From: Thalassovita mangrovi
Lineage (GTDB): Bacteria > Pseudomonadota > Alphaproteobacteria > Rhodobacterales > Rhodobacteraceae
Reading direction: 5' to 3'
Assembly (NCBI RefSeq): GCF_009857745.1
Contig: NZ_WWEN01000002.1
Coordinates: 744,001-808,000, forward strand
DNA length: 64,000 nt
In this document: positions 52,341 to 62,184 of the stretch, piece by piece
How the letters are laid out: each line of letters begins with the position of its first letter
Numbering within the stretch: position 1 is the stretch's first letter
The notes under the pieces: generated by a model
Told to the model about the DNA's origin: nothing
Databases searched by the model: none
What the model saw: the letters and a program-made list of their open reading frames with translations, nothing else
Position numbers and translations under genes: made by a program

Positions 52341-52351
52341 GGCCGGGGTCA

Positions 52352-52371
52352 GCGGGGGCGCACGCCCCCGC
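52352..52371. terminator. GC hairpin between TetR and aldo/keto reductase genes
   Basis: GCGGGGGCG (52352-52360) pairs perfectly with CGCCCCCGC (52363-52371) around CA, 11 bases after the TetR stop, between convergent genes. There is no T run, so efficiency is uncertain. Confidence 0.55.
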
Positions 52372-52379
52372 CCATCCGA

Positions 52380-53426
52380 TCAATAGGGCATCGGGTGACG
52401 CTTGTGCACCGTGTCCAGTTCTTCCATCAAGGCGTCGCTCAGCACCACATCGTCGCCGTCGAGGATATGTTCCAGCTGCGCCAGCGACGAGGCCCCGAAG
52501 ATAACCGAGGTCATGAAGGGCCGCTGCCGCGCCCAGGCGATCGCCATGTGAATCGGATCGATCCCGTGTTCGGCGGCCACTTTCAGATAGGCATCGACCG
52601 CGTCGAACACCCGTTCGGTCTTGCGCCCGCCCAGTTCCGGCACCACCGACATGCGCGATCCCGCAGGCACCGCGCCGTTCTGGTACTTGCCGGTCAGAAG
52701 CCCCGCCGCCAGCGGCGAAAAGGCGATCAGCCCAACATCTTCATTCGCGTTCACCTCCGCCAGGTCGGTGTCATACAGACGGCACAGCAGCGAATATTCG
52801 TTCTGGATGGTGACCGGGCGCGGCCCGCCGGTGCGTTCGGCGGTCTGGCACCACATGGTGGTGCCCCAGGCGCTTTCATTGGACAGGCCGAAGTAGCGGA
52901 TATTGCCCTTGTCGACCTGTTTCTGCAGCGCTTCCAAGGCGTCTTCCATATGGGCGATGGTGTCGGCGCGGTTCTGCCCCGACGCATCGAAGCGCCAGTT
53001 TCTGCGGAACATGTAGGAGCCGCGATTGGGCCAGTGGAACTGGTAGATATCGATGCAATCGGTCTTCAGCCGCTTGAGCGATCCCTCGATCGCCTCGGGG
53101 ATGGTCTGCGCAGAGATCGGCGCGCCGTCGCGGGCATGCTGCATGCCCTCGCCCGAATGCTTGGTGGCCAGGATGAAATCACCCCGCCGCCCCGGATTGG
53201 CCGCGATCCATTTACCGATATATTCCTCGGTCCGGCCCACGGTTTCCTTGGACACCGGGTTGACCGGGTACATTTCAGCGGTGTCGATGAAATCGATCCC
53301 GCGCTCCAGCGCCAGGTCGATCTGGGCATGGGCGTCGGCGATGTCGGTCTGGGTGCCGAAGGTCATCGTGCCGAGGCACAGGTCGGTGACCGTCAGCCCG
53401 GTGCGGCCCAGCGGTTTCTGTTGCAT
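52380..53426 (-). CDS. Aldo/keto reductase
   Basis: The 348-residue protein is a Tas-like AKR TIM barrel. It starts LGRTGLTVTDLCLGTMTFG, has the catalytic Asp/Tyr in FIDTAEMYP, Lys in LATKHSG and His in DIYQFHWPNRG, and the NADP-binding end SVIFGASSLAQLEHILD. Physiological substrate unknown. Its start is 86 bases from the DsrE-like gene on the same strand. Confidence 0.94.
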   Translation of the reverse strand: MQQKPLGRTGLTVTDLCLGTMTFGTQTDIADAHAQIDLALERGIDFIDTAEMYPVNPVSKETVGRTEEYIGKWIAANPGRRGDFILATKHSGEGMQHARDGAPISAQTIPEAIEGSLKRLKTDCIDIYQFHWPNRGSYMFRRNWRFDASGQNRADTIAHMEDALEALQKQVDKGNIRYFGLSNESAWGTTMWCQTAERTGGPRPVTIQNEYSLLCRLYDTDLAEVNANEDVGLIAFSPLAAGLLTGKYQNGAVPAGSRMSVVPELGGRKTERVFDAVDAYLKVAAEHGIDPIHMAIAWARQRPFMTSVIFGASSLAQLEHILDGDDVVLSDALMEELDTVHKRHPMPY

Positions 53427-53512
53427 GTGACTGCTCCCTCATGTCGCGCATTCGGGGGCAAAATACCCCGCCCGGCGCAAAAGGCCAGACGGGGCAAAAC
53501 GTTTCGCCGCGC

Positions 53513-53941
53513 TTACGGACGCACGTAGGAGTAGCCTTCCTCCTGCAGCTGGACCAGCCGCACCACGCCCGAGGGCACCACCGAAGCTTCGCTCATCAGC
53601 GGGACATCCTTGCCCAGCTTCTGGCTCATCTTGCGCAGGGTGTTGCCGCAAGCGGAGAACTTCAGATGTTCGTTTTCGAGCGACATCGCCTTGACGCGGT
53701 CGGCCACCGGGCTTTTGCCCTCGACGAACATGACAAGGCCCGGGCCATAGGCGACAAGCTCGATTTCGACCTGTTCGCCCTGTTCGTCGTAATAGGACTT
53801 CACGTTCTGCACGTTGTTCAGCGCCATGTTCAGCGCCGCCGGATCGCCGCTGTTCACATGCACGGCGATCTTGTGCGCCGCACCGGCCAGCGCGGCGATC
53901 GGAGTGAGGGCCAGCACGGCCGCCAATACCAGTTTTTTCAT
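53513..53941 (-). CDS. Exported DsrE/DsrF-like protein
   Basis: The 142-residue protein has a signal peptide (MKKLVLAAVLALTPIAALAG) and the DsrE fold (KIAVHVNSGDPAALNMALNNVQNV, IELVAYGPGLVMF, SLENEHLKFSACGNTLRKM). The Cys in SACGNT is at the position used for sulfur in DsrE-type carriers. Periplasmic members of this family occur next to sulfur oxidation genes, which are not seen here. Confidence 0.9.
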   Translation of the reverse strand: MKKLVLAAVLALTPIAALAGAAHKIAVHVNSGDPAALNMALNNVQNVKSYYDEQGEQVEIELVAYGPGLVMFVEGKSPVADRVKAMSLENEHLKFSACGNTLRKMSQKLGKDVPLMSEASVVPSGVVRLVQLQEEGYSYVRP

Positions 53942-54142
53942 TGTTGTTTCCTCCCGTTTATCTTCGCAGATGCGACAATATTACCCGAAAAGTTTCGAAT
54001 ATGTGCATCTAAAATTTGCATCCCCCGACGAATTCCGCCCACGTCCTGCCGAACCGCCCGTCAGGAAATGCCCACCGCGGCGCTGGAACACGGGTTCGCC
54101 ATGCGCTAAAGGGGTCGGGAAACGCAGCAAGGGCATGGGTAA

Positions 54143-55855
54143 ATGGCACGGCATCTGATCACCTCGGCGATCCCTTACATCAACGGGATCAAGCATCTGG
54201 GCAACCTTGTGGGCAGCCAGCTTCCGGCGGATCTGTTCGCGCGCTACCAGCGGGCGCGCGGCAACGAGGTGATGTTCCTCTGCGCCACCGACGAACACGG
54301 CACCCCCGCCGAACTCGCCGCCGCCAAGGCCGGGCAGCCGGTGGCCGATTACTGCGCCGAGATGCACCTGGTGCAGGCGCAAATCGCCGAAGGATTCGGG
54401 CTGAGTTTCGATCATTTCGGCCGCTCGTCGAGCGAGGAAAACAAGAAGCTGACCCAGCATTTCGCCGCCAAGCTGGCCGAGAACGGGCTGATCCGCGAAG
54501 TCACCGAAAAGCAGATGTATTCCAAGGCCGACGGCCGCTTCCTTCCCGACCGCTATATCGAAGGCACCTGCCCCAATTGCGGTTTTGAATCGGCCCGCGG
54601 CGACCAGTGCGACAACTGCACCAAGCAATTGGACCCGATCGACCTGATCAACCCGCATTCGACCATTTCGGGATCGACCGATCTGGAAATGCGCGAAACC
54701 AAGCATCTGTACCTGTGCCAGAGCAAGATGAAGGATCAGCTGGAAGCCTGGATCGATTCCAAGACCGACTGGCCGGTGCTGACCACCTCGATCGCCAAGA
54801 AATGGCTGAACGACGGCGACGGGTTGCAGGATCGCGGCATCACCCGCGATCTGGACTGGGGCGTTCCGGTCAAGAAGGGCGACGAGGACTGGCCCGGCAT
54901 GGAAGGCAAGGTGTTCTACGTCTGGTTCGACGCGCCGATCGAATATATCGCCTGTTCGCAGGAATGGGTTCATGCCGGCAAGGGCAACGACTGGGAACGC
55001 TGGTGGCGCACCGACAAGGGCGCCGACGACGTGACCTATACCCAGTTCATGGGCAAGGACAACGTGCCGTTCCATACGCTCAGCTTCCCCTCCACCATCC
55101 TCGGCTCGGGCGAGCCGTGGAAGCTGGTGGATTACATCAAGTCGTTCAACTACCTGAACTATGACGGCGGCCAGTTCAGCACCTCGCGCGGGCGCGGCGT
55201 GTTCATGGATCAGGCGCTGGAAATCCTTCCGGCAGATTACTGGCGCTGGTGGCTGCTGTCGCACGCGCCGGAAAGCTCGGACGCGGAATTCACCTGGGAA
55301 AACTTCCAGGCCTCGGTGAACAAGGACCTGGCCGACGTACTGGGCAACTTCGTCAGCCGGATCACCAAGTTCTGCCGTTCGAAATTCGGCGAAGCGGTGC
55401 CGGAAGGCGGCGTTTACGGCGCACAGGAAGAGGCGCTGATCGCCGACCTGACCGGCAAGATCCGCGCTTACGAGCAGTTCATGGAGGACAAGGAAGTCCG
55501 CAAGGCGGCGCAAGAACTGCGCGCGATCTGGGTGGCGGGCAACGAATACCTGCAATCGGCCGCGCCCTGGTCCACCTTCAAGGAAGACCCCGAACAGGCC
55601 GCCGCGCAGGTGCGCCTTGGCCTGAACCTGATCCGGCTTTACGCGGTGCTGTCGGCGCCGTTCATCCCGGGCACCTCGGCGACGATGCTGGCGGCGATGA
55701 ACACCCAGGACGACAGCTGGCCCAACGACGTGCCCGCGGCGCTGGCCGCCCTGTCCGCCGGTCACGGCTTCACCGTGCCCGACGTGTTGTTCGGCAAGAT
55801 CACCGACGAGCAGCGCGAAGACTGGCAACAACGCTTCGCCGGCACCCGCGACTGA
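54143..55855 (+). CDS. metG: Methionine--tRNA ligase
   Basis: The 570-residue class I synthetase starts [21 protein letters not shown] with the HIGH-like HLGN at about residue 18. It has [14 protein letters not shown], the zinc knuckle [17 protein letters not shown] (about residues 145-162), [13 protein letters not shown] and [14 protein letters not shown]. The KMSKS loop reads [10 protein letters not shown], lacking the first Lys. The C-terminal helical anticodon domain is present but there is no EMAP/Trbp-like tail. It is divergent from the DsrE-like gene and ends at a strong terminator. Confidence 0.95.
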   Translation: MARHLITSAIPYINGIKHLGNLVGSQLPADLFARYQRARGNEVMFLCATDEHGTPAELAAAKAGQPVADYCAEMHLVQAQIAEGFGLSFDHFGRSSSEENKKLTQHFAAKLAENGLIREVTEKQMYSKADGRFLPDRYIEGTCPNCGFESARGDQCDNCTKQLDPIDLINPHSTISGSTDLEMRETKHLYLCQSKMKDQLEAWIDSKTDWPVLTTSIAKKWLNDGDGLQDRGITRDLDWGVPVKKGDEDWPGMEGKVFYVWFDAPIEYIACSQEWVHAGKGNDWERWWRTDKGADDVTYTQFMGKDNVPFHTLSFPSTILGSGEPWKLVDYIKSFNYLNYDGGQFSTSRGRGVFMDQALEILPADYWRWWLLSHAPESSDAEFTWENFQASVNKDLADVLGNFVSRITKFCRSKFGEAVPEGGVYGAQEEALIADLTGKIRAYEQFMEDKEVRKAAQELRAIWVAGNEYLQSAAPWSTFKEDPEQAAAQVRLGLNLIRLYAVLSAPFIPGTSATMLAAMNTQDDSWPNDVPAALAALSAGHGFTVPDVLFGKITDEQREDWQQRFAGTRD

Positions 55856-55857
55856 GC

Positions 55858-55887
55858 AAAGCCCGCCAATTGGCGGGCTTTCTTTTT
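55858..55887 (+). terminator. Intrinsic terminator after metG
   Basis: AAAGCCCGCC and GGCGGGCTTT pair perfectly around AATT, followed by CTTTTTA, three bases after the metG stop. Confidence 0.92.
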
Positions 55888-55934
55888 ATTAAACAATTTT
55901 CTATTCGCACCAGCCACGCATTTCGGAGGCACAC

Positions 55935-56486
55935 ATGTCAGACCTGCTATCCCTGATAGAGACGCTTCAGTCGAATTACGTCAGGGAATTTGAAGCCGCC
56001 TATTACCAGCAGCTGGACCTCAACGAAGCAGTCTTCCCCGAAATTGCGGTGGAGATGTCGGGAGGCACGTATAAAAAGCTGTTTGTAATAGACTTGGTGG
56101 CCCGCAACGGCGCAAAGCAGGCGGCGGTCGAAATCCTGCCGACGACCAAGGCGTACGACGGCGGTATCGCAACCAATTATCGCTCCATCTCCTTCGTGAT
56201 CGGCCAGGCGACATGGGACAACATTTCGATCACTCTTGAGCCAGCCAAGAATAACCTTGTCGGCTTCGAAGCATGGTTCGACAAGTGGATGGACCTCGAC
56301 GGGAAGCGCCGCGAGGAAGGAAGCCCGACCTCAAACATCATCCATTCGGTCAGTTTCCACGAAGACCAGATGGAGATCGACTTTGGCACAACGTCCACGG
56401 CAGCTTTCGTGGAATTGGTGGACCTCTTTTCAAAAAATGGGATTGAGAAGGTTCGAATCGAAAGCACCAGAAAACGGCCGCAATAA
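55935..56486 (+). CDS. Orphan 183-residue protein of lower GC content
   Basis: The soluble protein starts MSDLLSLIETLQSNYVREF after GGAGGCACAC. No signal peptide, membrane segment or known motif; mixed alpha/beta pattern with KLFVIDLVARNGAKQAAVE and HSVSFHEDQMEIDFGTTSTA. Three 60-base lines I counted have 33, 27 and 29 G+C, against 39 in a metG line, and it uses AT-ending codons more than its neighbours. It sits alone between the metG terminator and the ThDP enzyme. Lower GC and lack of recognisable family suggest horizontal gain. Its role is unknown. Confidence 0.78.
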   Translation: MSDLLSLIETLQSNYVREFEAAYYQQLDLNEAVFPEIAVEMSGGTYKKLFVIDLVARNGAKQAAVEILPTTKAYDGGIATNYRSISFVIGQATWDNISITLEPAKNNLVGFEAWFDKWMDLDGKRREEGSPTSNIIHSVSFHEDQMEIDFGTTSTAAFVELVDLFSKNGIEKVRIESTRKRPQ

Positions 56487-56592
56487 CATCGAAAACCCGG
56501 GCCGAGGTCAGTCACGCTTCAGCTCCACTGACAGATGAATACCACCCGCGAGGTAAACCACGCTGCCCCTTGGCCCCGGCCCGGAAACATGC

Positions 56593-56623
56593 AAACTCCC
56601 CCGGAAACGAGAGGGAGTTTTTT
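56593..56623 (+). promoter_or_regulatory. Terminator-like hairpin containing the ribosome site of the ThDP gene
   Basis: AAACTCCC (56593-56600) pairs with GGGAGTTT (56613-56620), with a 12-base loop, followed by TTT and then the ATG at 56625. GAGGGAG is the only Shine-Dalgarno-like run, so it lies in the 3' arm. The structure could stop transcription or hide the ribosome site. Confidence 0.55.
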
Positions 56624-56624
56624 C

Positions 56625-58160
56625 ATGAACGGCGCAGAAAGCCTTGTGCAGTCGCTTCTGGCGGCGGGAATCGATACCTGTTTCGCCAACCCCGGCACCA
56701 GCGAGATGCATTTCGTGTCCGCCCTTGACCGCCATCCCGGCATGCGCTGCGTGCTGGGCCTGTTCGAGGGCGTGGTGACCGGCGCCGCCGACGGCTATGG
56801 CCGGATGATGGACAAGCCCGCCGTCACCCTGATGCATTGCGGCCCGGGCCTGACCAACGGCATGGCCAACCTGCACAACGCGCGCCGCGCCAATACGCCG
56901 GTGCTGAACCTGATCGGCGATCAGGCGACCTCCATCGTGCACATGGACCCGCCGCTGGCCGCCGATACCGAGGCGCTGGCGCGCACCCTGTCGGTCTGGA
57001 CCCGCCGGTCGGTCGATCCCGCCCGCGCCGCCGCCGACGCGATGGAAGGCGTCCGCGCCAGCATGGAAGCCCCGGGCGTCGCCAGCCTGATCCTGCCTTC
57101 CGACACCGCCTGGACCGAGGGCGGACAGATCGCCGCCTATCTGCCCCCCGCGCCGCCCACCGGCCCGACCGGGCTGGCGGTGGACCGCGCGGCAGCGATG
57201 CTCATGAACGGCAAGAAAACCGTGCTGCTGCTGTCCAACCGCGCCCTGCGCGAGGCGCCGCTGAAAATCGCCGGACGCATCGCGCACAAGACCGGCGCGC
57301 GGCTGATGACCCTGTCGCAGATCCCGCGCCTGCAAGCCGGGCTGGGCCGGGTGCCGATTGAACGCATCCCCTATAACGTCGACCTGTCGATCAAGGCGCT
57401 GGAAGGGGTGGAACAGATCATCCAGATCGGCGCGCGCGAACCGGTCAATTTCTTCGCCTATCCGGGCAAACCCAACGTGCCGATGCCCGAGGGCTGCACC
57501 TGCCACATGGTCACCCGCCCGGATCAGGATCACATGGCCGCGTTGGAGGCGATTGCCGACGCGGTGAAGGCGACCGAAGACGCGCCGCTGCCTTCCGCCC
57601 CCGATCACGGCAGCCTGACCGGCGCGATCAGCCCCGAATCCCTGGGCGCCGCGATCAACCAGAACCTGCCCGACAACGCGATCATCGTGGATGAAAGCGT
57701 GAGCTACGGCCGCGCCTTGCTGCCGTCCTTCACCACCGCCAAGCCGCATGATTACCTGCACCTGAACGGCGGCTCCATCGGCCTGGGCATCCCGATGGCC
57801 ACCGGCGCAGCCGTCGCCGCGCCGGGCCGCCGTGTGGTGGCTTTGCAGGCCGACGGATCGGCGCTTTACACTCTGCAGGGGCTGTGGACACAGGCGCGTG
57901 AGGGGCTGGACGTCACCACCGTGATCCTGTCGAACCGCCGTTACGCGATCCTACAGGGCGAAATGACCGCTGTGGGCGCGAACCTTGGCCCGGCGGCGCA
58001 GGAGCTGTTCAACCTCGACCGCCCCGCCACCGACTGGCAGGCCATCGCCAAGGGCTTCGGCATCCCGGCGACGCAGGCTTCGGATATGGAAAGCTTCGTC
58101 GACCAGCTCAACCGCGCCAACGCGACGCCGGGGCCGCAGCTGATCGAGCTGATGATCTGA
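56625..58160 (+). CDS. ThDP-dependent enzyme of the acetolactate synthase large-subunit family
   Basis: The 511-residue protein has the three ThDP-enzyme domains: PYR (ANPGTSEMHFVSAL with the catalytic Glu, PAVTLMHCGPGLTNGMANLHNARR), central (about 185-320) and PP (about 350-511; GSIGLGIPMATGAAVAAPGRRV, ADGSALYTLQGLWTQAREGL, LSNRRYAIL). It is shorter than true IlvB (about 570) and has no small subunit beside it, so it is more like the benzoylformate decarboxylase/IlvB-like group. The reaction cannot be told. MNGAESLVQSLL at 56625 matches family N-termini; in-frame ATGs at 56535 and 56589 exist. Confidence 0.88.
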   Translation: MNGAESLVQSLLAAGIDTCFANPGTSEMHFVSALDRHPGMRCVLGLFEGVVTGAADGYGRMMDKPAVTLMHCGPGLTNGMANLHNARRANTPVLNLIGDQATSIVHMDPPLAADTEALARTLSVWTRRSVDPARAAADAMEGVRASMEAPGVASLILPSDTAWTEGGQIAAYLPPAPPTGPTGLAVDRAAAMLMNGKKTVLLLSNRALREAPLKIAGRIAHKTGARLMTLSQIPRLQAGLGRVPIERIPYNVDLSIKALEGVEQIIQIGAREPVNFFAYPGKPNVPMPEGCTCHMVTRPDQDHMAALEAIADAVKATEDAPLPSAPDHGSLTGAISPESLGAAINQNLPDNAIIVDESVSYGRALLPSFTTAKPHDYLHLNGGSIGLGIPMATGAAVAAPGRRVVALQADGSALYTLQGLWTQAREGLDVTTVILSNRRYAILQGEMTAVGANLGPAAQELFNLDRPATDWQAIAKGFGIPATQASDMESFVDQLNRANATPGPQLIELMI

Positions 58161-58167
58161 CAAAAAG

Positions 58168-58197
58168 AAAGCCCGCCGGACCGGCGGGCTTTTCGTT
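58168..58197. terminator. Intrinsic terminator between ThDP enzyme and yjdM
   Basis: AAAGCCCGCC (58168-58177) pairs with GGCGGGCTTT (58183-58192) around GGACC, with AAAAAG before and TTCGTTT after, between convergent genes. Confidence 0.9.
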
Positions 58198-58217
58198 TCT
58201 CGGTATGTGTGCCTTGA

Positions 58218-58733
58218 TCAGCTCTTTTTCACGAACTGGGTCAGGATCACGATCCGCTGGCCTTCGACCCGGCCTTCGATCTGGCCTTCATTGTCGGGCA
58301 CCAGGGAAATGTTGCGCACCGCGGTGCCGCGCTTGGCGGTGAAGCCCGCGCCCTTGACCGGCAGGTCCTTGATCAGGACAACGCTGTCGCCCTGCGACAG
58401 GACCGCGCCGTTGCTGTCGCGGTGGATGATTTCGGGTTCGGTGGACAGGCCCGCCTCGGCCCATTCCATCACCTCGGGTTCCAGATAGGCGATGTCCAGA
58501 AGGTCGCGCGCCCAGCCCGCGTCGATCTTGTGCAGCATCCGCCAGGCCAGCACTTGAACCGCCGGTTCGGTCGACCAGATCGCGTCGTTCAGGCATTTCC
58601 AGTGCGGCGCGTCCTCGGCGCCGTTCTGAACGCCGTCGGCGCAGGTGGCGCAAAGCAGCACGGTATCGTCGCGCGGGGCGACCTGAAAGGGCGTCGCATC
58701 GGCGGCGCCGCAGAAGGCACAAATTTCGGACAT
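58218..58733 (-). CDS. yjdM: YjdM/PhnA family zinc-ribbon protein
   Basis: The 171-residue protein has an N-terminal zinc ribbon (CAFCGAADATPFQV, LLCATCADG) and the C-terminal PhnA domain (SNGAVLSQGDSVVLIKDLPVKGAGFTAKRGT, NISLVPDNEGQIEGRVEGQRIVILTQFVKKS pattern). Despite the old name, this protein is not needed for phosphonate breakdown and its role is unclear. An about 45-residue helical insert separates the two parts. It lies downstream of glpK, 59 bases after. Confidence 0.92.
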   Translation of the reverse strand: MSEICAFCGAADATPFQVAPRDDTVLLCATCADGVQNGAEDAPHWKCLNDAIWSTEPAVQVLAWRMLHKIDAGWARDLLDIAYLEPEVMEWAEAGLSTEPEIIHRDSNGAVLSQGDSVVLIKDLPVKGAGFTAKRGTAVRNISLVPDNEGQIEGRVEGQRIVILTQFVKKS

Positions 58734-58792
58734 CGGGATTTCCTTTCGCTAGTGCCCCGCTTATCGGCCCCCGCCGCCCGGTTGTCCAGCGC

Positions 58793-60283
58793 TCAGGCCG
58801 AAGGGACACCCAATGTCGCAGCAACGGCAGCCTGCCAGCGGGCATATCGGCGGTCGCGCTCCCCCTGCCCCATGCGCGGCTCGAACCCATCGGCGCGCGC
58901 CCAGGTGGCGGCGAAGCCTTCCGCGTCGGGGCAAATCCCCGCCCGCATCCCCGCCAGCCAGGCCGCGCCAAGCGCGGTGGTTTCCAAAACCTTCGGGCGG
59001 TCCACCGGCGCGCCGAGGATGTCGGCAAGGAACTGCATGGTCCAGTCCGATGCCGCCATGCCGCCATCGACCCTGAGCGTGGTGTCCCCCGTCCCGCCCG
59101 GCCAATCGGCCTGCATCGCCTGCAACAGATCGCGGGTCTGGAACCCCACGCTTTCCAGCGCTGCGCGGGCGAATTCGGCCGGACCCGATCCGCGGGTCAG
59201 CCCGAACACGGCGCCGCGGCAATCGGGGTTCCAATAGGGCGCGCCCAGCCCGGTAAAGGCTGGCACGATCACCAGCTCCTGCGCCGGGTCGGCGCGTTCG
59301 GCCAGCGCCTGCGTGTCGCCCGCGCTTTCGATGATCCCCAACCCGTCGCGCAGCCATTGCACCACCGCCCCCGCGATGAAGATCGACCCTTCCAGCGCAT
59401 AGGTGGGCCTTCCGTCGAACTGATAGGCGATGGTGGTCAGCAGCCGGTTTTGCGACTTCACCGGCACATCGCCGGTATTCAGAAGCGCGAAACACCCCGT
59501 TCCATAGGTCGATTTCATCATGCCCGGTTTGAAACAGGCCTGGCCGATGGTCGCCGCCTGCTGATCCCCCGCCACGCCAAGGATCGGGATGGTGCCGCCC
59601 AGAAGGTCGGTCGTGCCGAAATCGGCGGCGCAATCCCTAACCTCCGGCAGCATCGACATCGGGATGTCGAGCAGGTCGCAAATCTCCGCGCTCCACTGCC
59701 CTTCGCGGATGTCATACAGCAAAGTGCGCGCGGCATTGGTGGCGTCGGTCGCATGCACGCGCCCGCCGGTCAGTTTCCAGATCAAGAAGCAATCCACCGT
59801 GCCGAAGCGCAGCTTGCCCGCCCGTGCCCGGTCGCGCGCGCCCTCGACGTGATCGAGAATCCATTTCACCTTGGTGCCGGAAAAATACGGGTCGAGCAGC
59901 AGGCCGGTGGCTTCGCTGATCATCGCCTCATGCCCCGCCGCGCGCAGCGCCGCGCAGGTGTCGGCGGTGCGCCGGTCCTGCCAGACGATGGCGTTATAGA
60001 TCACCTCGCCGGTATCGGCGTCCCAGACCAGCGTGGTTTCGCGCTGGTTGGTGATGCCGATCCCGGCCACCTGACCCGGGCCGATCCCGGCCTTGTCCAG
60101 CACCACGCGCGCGCTCTGCAGGGTGGTTTGCCACAGGTCCTCAGGCGCATGTTCGACCCAGCCCGATGCGGGAAAATGCTGCTGAAATTCCTGCTGCGCG
60201 ATCTGCACGGGGTGCAGGTTTGCGTCGAACAGGATCGCGCGGCTCGACGTGGTGCCCTGATCTATGGCCAGAATATAGCGCAT
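58793..60283 (-). CDS. glpK: Glycerol kinase
   Basis: The 496-residue FGGY kinase makes glycerol 3-phosphate from glycerol and ATP. It opens [18 protein letters not shown], and has [78 protein letters not shown] and [11 protein letters not shown]. The ATG at 60283 has AGGGGAGGG just upstream. It follows glpD by 53 bases. No glpF permease or glpR regulator lies in the window. Confidence 0.97.
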   Translation of the reverse strand: MRYILAIDQGTTSSRAILFDANLHPVQIAQQEFQQHFPASGWVEHAPEDLWQTTLQSARVVLDKAGIGPGQVAGIGITNQRETTLVWDADTGEVIYNAIVWQDRRTADTCAALRAAGHEAMISEATGLLLDPYFSGTKVKWILDHVEGARDRARAGKLRFGTVDCFLIWKLTGGRVHATDATNAARTLLYDIREGQWSAEICDLLDIPMSMLPEVRDCAADFGTTDLLGGTIPILGVAGDQQAATIGQACFKPGMMKSTYGTGCFALLNTGDVPVKSQNRLLTTIAYQFDGRPTYALEGSIFIAGAVVQWLRDGLGIIESAGDTQALAERADPAQELVIVPAFTGLGAPYWNPDCRGAVFGLTRGSGPAEFARAALESVGFQTRDLLQAMQADWPGGTGDTTLRVDGGMAASDWTMQFLADILGAPVDRPKVLETTALGAAWLAGMRAGICPDAEGFAATWARADGFEPRMGQGERDRRYARWQAAVAATLGVPSA

Positions 60284-60336
60284 ATGCCCTCCCCTTTTCG
60301 CGCCAGATTGGCGAAAGCGGGCAGCGGTTTCCAGCC

Positions 60337-61899
60337 CTATCCCTGCGCCTCGATCCATTCCGCGACGTCCGCCGCCTGATCGGCGCTCAGCCGCAGGCCC
60401 AGCTTGGATCGCCGCCACAGCACATCCTCGGCCGTCCGGGCGAATTCGCGCGACAGCAGCCAGCGCAACTCGGCCTCGCTCAAACCGCCGCCGAAATCCC
60501 GGCCCAGATCGGCGGCGGTTTCGGCATCGCCCAGCACCTGTTCCACCTCGGTGCCATAGGCACGGAACAGACGTTCGGCCCATTTTTCGGTCAGGAACGG
60601 GTAGCGGTCCCGCAGCGCCGCCTTGCGCGCTGACACCTCTTCCACCGGCATGTCGCCGCCCGGCAGCGCCACGCCCGCCGTCCAGCCCTGCACCGGCGCG
60701 CCCAGCAGCGGCGCTAGCTTTTCCAGCGCCTTTTCGGCCAGCCGGCGATAGGTGGTGATCTTACCGCCGAAGACGCTGAGCAAGGGCGCACCGTCCCGAT
60801 CAAGCTTCAGCACGTAATCGCGGGTCGCCGATTGCGCCTTGCCGGCGCCGTCGTCGAACAGCGGCCGGACGCCGGAATAGGTCCAGACGATATCGTCGCG
60901 GCCCAGCTGCGTGTTGAAATAGCCGTTGGCGAAGTCCAGCAGATAATCGGTTTCCCCATCGCTGATCCGGGCCGGGGTGTCGGGGTCGGCGTGATCGGCA
61001 TCGGTGGTGCCGATCAGGGTGAAATCCTGCTCATAGGGAATGGCGAAGATGATCCGCCCGTCGCCGCCCTGGAAGAAATAGCATTTGTCGTGGTCGAACA
61101 GGCGGCGGGTGACGATATGGCTGCCGCGCACCAGCCGGATCGCGGCGGGGCTGTCGAGATGAATCACATCGGCAAGCACCTCGCTGACCCAGGGCCCGGC
61201 GGCGTTGACCAGGGCACGGGCGGTCACCTCGCGCGTGACCTCGCCGTCTTGCAGGGTAATGCGCCACAACTCGCCATCGCGCCGGGCCGCCGCAACCTTG
61301 GTCCGGGTCATCACATCGGCCCCGCGCGCGGCGGCGTCGCGGGCGTTCAGCACCACCAGCCGGGCGTCATCGACCCAGCAGTCGGAATATTCATACGCCT
61401 TGGCGAAACGATCCTGCAGCGGCGCCCCGGCCGGATCGGTTTTCAGGTTCAAAGCCCGGGTGCCCGGCAGGATGTCCCGCCCGCCCAGGTGGTCGTAGAA
61501 AAACAGCCCCAGCCGGATCATCCAGTCGGGCCGCCGCCCCTTCAGCCAGGGCATGAACAGCGTCAGCAGCCGCGACGCGGGCGTGTCGCTTTCGAACCGC
61601 ATGTCCCGGTGCAGCGGCAGTACGAAGCGCATCGGCCAGCTGATATGCGGCATGGCGCGCAACAGCACCTCGCGTTCGCTCAGCGCCGCGCGCACCAGGT
61701 TCAGTTCGAAATATTCCAGATAACGCAGCCCGCCGTGAAACAGCTTGGTCGAAGACGACGACGTCGCCTGCGCCAGATCGCCCATTTCTGCCAGCCCCAC
61801 CGACAATCCCCGCCCCGCCGCATCGCGCGCGATGCCGCAGCCATTGATGCCGCCGCCGATGATGAAAAGGTCGTAAGGGTCTTGCCGGGACATGGTCAT
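60337..61899 (-). CDS. glpD: Glycerol-3-phosphate dehydrogenase, FAD-dependent
   Basis: The 520-residue membrane-associated flavoenzyme oxidises glycerol 3-phosphate to DHAP and feeds quinones. Motifs are [73 protein letters not shown] and the C-terminal DAO_C domain ([22 protein letters not shown]). Start at 61899 ([10 protein letters not shown]), with a second Met two codons in. Upstream 285 bases hold no gene. Together with glpK it gives glycerol use. Confidence 0.97.
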   Translation of the reverse strand: MTMSRQDPYDLFIIGGGINGCGIARDAAGRGLSVGLAEMGDLAQATSSSSTKLFHGGLRYLEYFELNLVRAALSEREVLLRAMPHISWPMRFVLPLHRDMRFESDTPASRLLTLFMPWLKGRRPDWMIRLGLFFYDHLGGRDILPGTRALNLKTDPAGAPLQDRFAKAYEYSDCWVDDARLVVLNARDAAARGADVMTRTKVAAARRDGELWRITLQDGEVTREVTARALVNAAGPWVSEVLADVIHLDSPAAIRLVRGSHIVTRRLFDHDKCYFFQGGDGRIIFAIPYEQDFTLIGTTDADHADPDTPARISDGETDYLLDFANGYFNTQLGRDDIVWTYSGVRPLFDDGAGKAQSATRDYVLKLDRDGAPLLSVFGGKITTYRRLAEKALEKLAPLLGAPVQGWTAGVALPGGDMPVEEVSARKAALRDRYPFLTEKWAERLFRAYGTEVEQVLGDAETAADLGRDFGGGLSEAELRWLLSREFARTAEDVLWRRSKLGLRLSADQAADVAEWIEAQG

Positions 61900-62098
61900 C
61901 GCTCTCTCGAACCGCCTGCGTTTTGTCTTTGCGGGGCGCGCGACCGGGCATCAAGCGTGCCGGGGGATCAAGCGCAAAGCGCCGCCCCGCCGCCCGCCGG
62001 CATCGCCCCGATGTGATCGCGAAGGACAAAAAGCGATCAACCCCCTCGCACCCGAATGCACAAGGATTAATCGCCTCGCCCAGAAAAACACCCGTGTG

Positions 62099-62127
62099 AT
62101 TGCAAATCGTGTTACCCTTCATTGCAA
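62099..62127. promoter_or_regulatory. Direct repeat ATTGCAA spaced 22 bases
   Basis: ATTGCAA occurs at 62099-62105 and 62121-62127, start-to-start 22 bases (about two helical turns), 58 to 86 bases upstream of the ATP-grasp gene. It could be a dimeric activator or repressor site. Seen in sequence; function inferred. Confidence 0.3.
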
Positions 62128-62184
62128 CCCGGATGCTTTCCTTTTCTGCTTTGAAGATGAAACTTGAATGACGATTGCAGGCAG

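Noticed and set aside
53439-53651. Small minus-strand frame upstream of the aldo/keto reductase
   Set aside because: It overlaps the DsrE-like gene out of frame and has shadow composition.
56625-58160. Biosynthetic acetolactate synthase IlvB
   Set aside because: Too short, no ilvN next to it, and changed cofactor-site residues (QADGS, SNRRY). Kept as a general ThDP enzyme.
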